Shown piece after piece: positions 6,690 to 8,446 of a DNA stretch of 8,446 nucleotides. The stretch lies in contig JAHWKH010000085.1 in NCBI GenBank assembly GCA_019347995.1, forward strand, positions 1 through 8,446. Reading direction: 5' to 3'. Numbering within the stretch: the first letter of the stretch is position 1; each line of letters starts with the position of its first letter. The notes beneath the pieces are model-generated. The model searched no databases and was not told the DNA's origin. It saw only the letters and a list, made by a program, of their open reading frames with translations. The DNA is from Gemmatimonadota bacterium (GTDB lineage Bacteria; Gemmatimonadota; Gemmatimonadetes; Longimicrobiales; UBA6960). The translations under genes were made by a program, and so were the position numbers.

Positions 6690-6871
6690 CGATCCCCCCG
6701 CACCAGCGCGCCGGCCGCGCCCCCGGCCAGCACACCAGCCCAGATGCCGCTGCCGACGACGGGCCCGATGCCAGGGATGAGGAAGGCTGCCGCACCCGCC
6801 ACCGCCCCGACGGCGCTGCCCGCGGCGCCGGCGACGGCCGTCCGTTTGGCCAGCTCGCCGGTGACCTCCAT
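6690..6871 (-). pseudogene. Fragment of a glycine-zipper (general-stress-like) protein
   Basis: The minus strand from ATG 6871 reads MEVTGELAKRTAVAG, then AAGSAVGAVAGAAAFLIPGIGPVVGSGIWAGVLAGGAAGALV. This is a clear glycine-zipper hairpin with the LIPGIGPV turn seen in small stress and membrane-associated proteins. Upstream, the same frame continues without a start codon (QEQAASDPDTRLRD just before the Met), which also looks like native protein. The ATG may therefore be internal and the real start lost near 6920. Downstream the frame stays open to 6128, but after about 6690 it is only antisense of the secreted-protein fragment. Both ends thus look cut: about 60-75 residues of a longer protein remain. 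No Shine-Dalgarno is present. The zipper is visible; the family name is a guess. Confidence 0.5.
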
Positions 6872-6923
6872 GTCGCGCAGCCGGGTGTCGGGGTCGCTGG
6901 CGGCCTGCTCCTGCGCGCGGCCG

Positions 6924-7670
6924 CTAACGCGGCTCGTGCTCGTAGTAACGGGCGGCTCTAAGACTTCGATAAGGAAGCGTGGGCGCTGAGGGAGTGACAG
7001 AGCGAGCGATGACTAGACTCGACGCGTGATGGGGGCGCTCCGGCCGTGGCTCCCCCGCGTCCCCGCTCTCCGGGACGCGTCCCGGGCGAGGTCCTTCCGC
7101 GGCTCCGGCCTCGCGAGCCCCGGACGAAGGCCCGGACCGGCTCCCGCCGGTCCCGAACCCGTCGGATGCGGGGGGAGGCGGAGCGGCCGACTTCAGGTCC
7201 AGGTCCCAGTCGCCGAAGCCGCCGTACTCGGCGCGCCGGCCGCCGCGGGTGAGGAGCACCGCCCCGAAGCCCGTGATGGCCGCGGCCAGCGTCGCCAGCA
7301 CGCCGAGGAAGACCAGGATGCCCTGGAACACGCCGGTCCACGGACCCGCCATCTCCAGGACGTTGGAGAGCATGAACGCCACCATGAGCGCGCCGACGCC
7401 CGCCACCACGGTGCTGTAGGGATTGCCCGCGCGCACCCAGTCCAGCCGCTGGTAGCGCTGCTGCGCCACCCATTCGCCCAGGATCTGGGCCACGGCCACG
7501 TAGCCCAGCGCGATGGCCAGGGCGACCGCGAGGGGAAACAGCACGGCCCAGAAGGGAATGGCCAGGATGCCCACGATGGAGATCGCCAGCGCGACGAAGC
7601 CCAGCACGGCGATGCGCAGAGCCAGCCGCGGGCTGATCGCGGGCACGCGGTCCTCGGGGCGGTGGATCAT
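6924..7670 (-). CDS. Chimeric ORF: PBP2-like N-terminus joined to a multi-pass membrane protein
   Basis: The 248-residue ORF starts at ATG 7670, overlapping the mreD stop by four bases (ATGA), exactly where mrdA (PBP2, cell-wall elongation transpeptidase) sits in mre operons. Residues 1-30 (ISPRLALRIAVLGFVALAI) look like the cytoplasmic tail and start of the membrane anchor of an actinobacterial PBP2. From about residue 31 there is no PBP2 dimerisation or transpeptidase domain. Instead come three or four hydrophobic segments (about 31-66, 86-107, 113-141) with QILGEWVAQQ and GNPYSTVVAGVGALM between them. A short EYGGFGDWDLDL stretch and a Pro/Gly/Ser-rich tail (160-215) follow. The last ~32 residues (from SSLVIARS) fall in a lower-GC, stop-rich stretch and may not be native. 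The second part resembles membrane proteins I associate with Gemmatimonadota, of unknown role. The fusion point is near 7580. It may be an assembly join rather than a real gene. Confidence 0.55.
   Translation of the reverse strand: MIHRPEDRVPAISPRLALRIAVLGFVALAISIVGILAIPFWAVLFPLAVALAIALGYVAVAQILGEWVAQQRYQRLDWVRAGNPYSTVVAGVGALMVAFMLSNVLEMAGPWTGVFQGILVFLGVLATLAAAITGFGAVLLTRGGRRAEYGGFGDWDLDLKSAAPPPPASDGFGTGGSRSGPSSGAREAGAAEGPRPGRVPESGDAGEPRPERPHHASSLVIARSVTPSAPTLPYRSLRAARYYEHEPR
6925..7029. other. Lower-GC, stop-rich spacer
   Basis: On the plus strand this stretch has many closely spaced stops in all frames (TAA 6925, TAG 6943, TAA 6946 and 6959, and others). It is visibly richer in A and T than its surroundings. 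I see no gene, RNA fold or terminator. On the minus strand only the tail of the chimeric ORF crosses it. A NotI-type octamer, GCGGCCGC, sits at its left edge (6917-6924). Confidence 0.4.
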
Positions 7671-8254
7671 CGGCTGATCGGGCCGTCGGAGCGGCTGTAC
7701 AGGGGCGAGAGGCCGCCGGTGGTGTAGGCGCGGCGCCGCTGCGGGCGCGAGGCGACCAGCGAGCCGCCGACCGCGCGGGTGACCAGCCAGTGCACGGGGA
7801 CGGCCAGCAGCGCATTGACCACCAGCGTGGCCGTGATCTGGCGCAGCAGCGTGACGCCCAGCGGCGGGTCGGCACCCAGCAGGAACTGCAGGACGGAGAG
7901 ACCGACCAGGGTGACGAGCGTGGCCAGGGCGCCGGCGACCAGCGGCACCAGGGCGCCCTCGAGGGCGTGCACCTCGCGCGCCCGGCCGCACCAGTAGCCC
8001 ACGGCCAGCAGGACCAGCGAGGTGATGCCCAGGGTGTCCATGAGGGCCAGGTCGCTCAGCAGGCCGACGGAGAAGCCGAAGGCCGCGCCGGCCAGGGCGC
8101 CGCCCAGCAGGCCGATGCTCATCACGACCAGGGGCAGCAGGTCGGCGTTGCCCCCGGCCACCTCGAGGTGGGACAGGAAGCCCAGCTGGACAAGCACCGT
8201 GGCCAGGGCGACGGCGCCCATGCGAGCCAGAAGCTTGACGCGGACGGCGTCCAT
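7667..8254 (-). CDS. mreD: Rod shape-determining protein MreD
   Basis: MreD is an inner-membrane partner of MreC and MreB in the elongasome that guides lateral cell-wall growth. The 195-residue product has five or so hydrophobic segments (about 11-29, 38-70, 75-90, 100-127 and 135-160). The charged, polar tail (RPQRRRAYTTGG...) lies at the C-terminus. The GLLSDLALMDTLGITSL segment and GYWCGR loop are typical of the family. ATG 8254 overlaps the mreC stop by one base (TGATG) and the TGA stop overlaps the next ATG by four bases, so the three genes are translationally coupled. The sequence reminds me more of Thermoleophilia (Actinomycetota) than of Gemmatimonadota MreD, which matters for the origin of this end of the window. 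The family call is strong from topology plus operon position. Confidence 0.88.
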   Translation of the reverse strand: MDAVRVKLLARMGAVALATVLVQLGFLSHLEVAGGNADLLPLVVMSIGLLGGALAGAAFGFSVGLLSDLALMDTLGITSLVLLAVGYWCGRAREVHALEGALVPLVAGALATLVTLVGLSVLQFLLGADPPLGVTLLRQITATLVVNALLAVPVHWLVTRAVGGSLVASRPQRRRAYTTGGLSPLYSRSDGPISR

Positions 8255-8446
8255 CAGCCGTCGGTCCCCGCCTCGGCGGCGACCTCGCCGCCGGTTGCGC
8301 TGCCGTACTCACCGGTCAGGATGCGAACGAACTCCAGGCGGCGCAGGTCGGCGTAGGGCTCGAGATGGATCTCCTGGGTCTCAGAGCGTGGGTCGTCGAT
8401 GCGGGTGATCTCTCCCACGGGTACGCCCGGGGGGAAGAGGGACGGC
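8254..8446 (-). CDS. mreC: MreC, C-terminal end (start outside window)
   Basis: The last 63 residues of a minus-strand gene run from the right edge to TGA at 8256-8254. The stretch LFPPGVPVGEITRIDD, followed by QEIHLEPYADLRRLEFVRIL, is the typical end of the second beta domain of MreC, the periplasmic scaffold of the rod system. A disordered acidic tail (GGEVAAEAGTDG) ends it. It directly precedes mreD with a one-base overlap, which confirms the assignment. The N-terminal membrane anchor, coiled coil and the rest of the gene, and presumably mreB, lie beyond the window. Confidence 0.85.
   Translation of the reverse strand, partial: PSLFPPGVPVGEITRIDDPRSETQEIHLEPYADLRRLEFVRILTGEYGSATGGEVAAEAGTDG

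Noticed and set aside
4009..6795. 928-codon minus-strand ORF and other long antisense frames over the aminotransferase and GntR genes
   Set aside because: These are typical of very GC-rich DNA with few stops; they show no domains, while the overlapping real genes are well conserved.
6917..6924. GCGGCCGC (NotI site) taken as a sign of cloning vector
   Set aside because: Such octamers occur by chance in DNA of this GC content and I recognise no vector sequence next to it.

Overview
The window is very GC-rich DNA and most of it reads like a Gram-negative soil bacterium. The outer-membrane beta-barrel C-terminus, the secretin N-terminal domains, the lipoprotein and the general style of the proteins recall Gemmatimonadota. 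That assignment is by remembered resemblance only. The right end (mreC, mreD and the start of a PBP2 gene) looks to me more like actinobacterial, Thermoleophilia-type genes, so the window may join DNA of two origins.

Layout, left to right. Positions 1-767 hold the C-terminal half of a sensor histidine kinase (+). Positions 846-1394 hold a signal-peptide protein with secretin N0 and N1 domains but no secretin barrel (+). Positions 1484-1658 hold the remnant of an outer-membrane protein: a signal peptide joined out of frame to a last beta strand. Positions 1687-2373 hold a small lipoprotein starting at TTG (+). The best-preserved part is 2390-5400: a short leader with an AT-rich promoter-like patch, a CoA-acylating methylmalonate-semialdehyde dehydrogenase (mmsA) and a class III aminotransferase of the AGXT2/beta-alanine:pyruvate type. 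A convergent FadR-type GntR regulator follows (5427-6098, -).

These three genes form a coherent catabolic module. The aminotransferase would turn beta-alanine or beta-aminoisobutyrate into malonate or methylmalonate semialdehyde. The dehydrogenase would turn those into acetyl-CoA or propionyl-CoA, and the GntR protein is the obvious candidate regulator.

From about 6245 to 7670 the sequence is patchy. A secreted protein's N-terminal part (+) runs head-on into a glycine-zipper gene fragment (-). A stop-rich, lower-GC spacer follows. Then comes an ORF on the minus strand whose first 30 residues look like the start of PBP2 while the rest looks like an unrelated multi-pass membrane protein. From 7667 to the right edge lie intact mreD and the 3' end of mreC (-), with 1-4 base overlaps typical of an mre operon.

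The most notable feature is the density of abrupt gene junctions: a truncated secretin, an internally deleted porin-like gene, a head-on fragment pair and an in-frame chimera. This could be a degraded accessory region or a chimeric assembly, and the sequence alone cannot decide. I found no convincing new defence, mobile or RNA system, and no tRNA, rRNA or CRISPR array.
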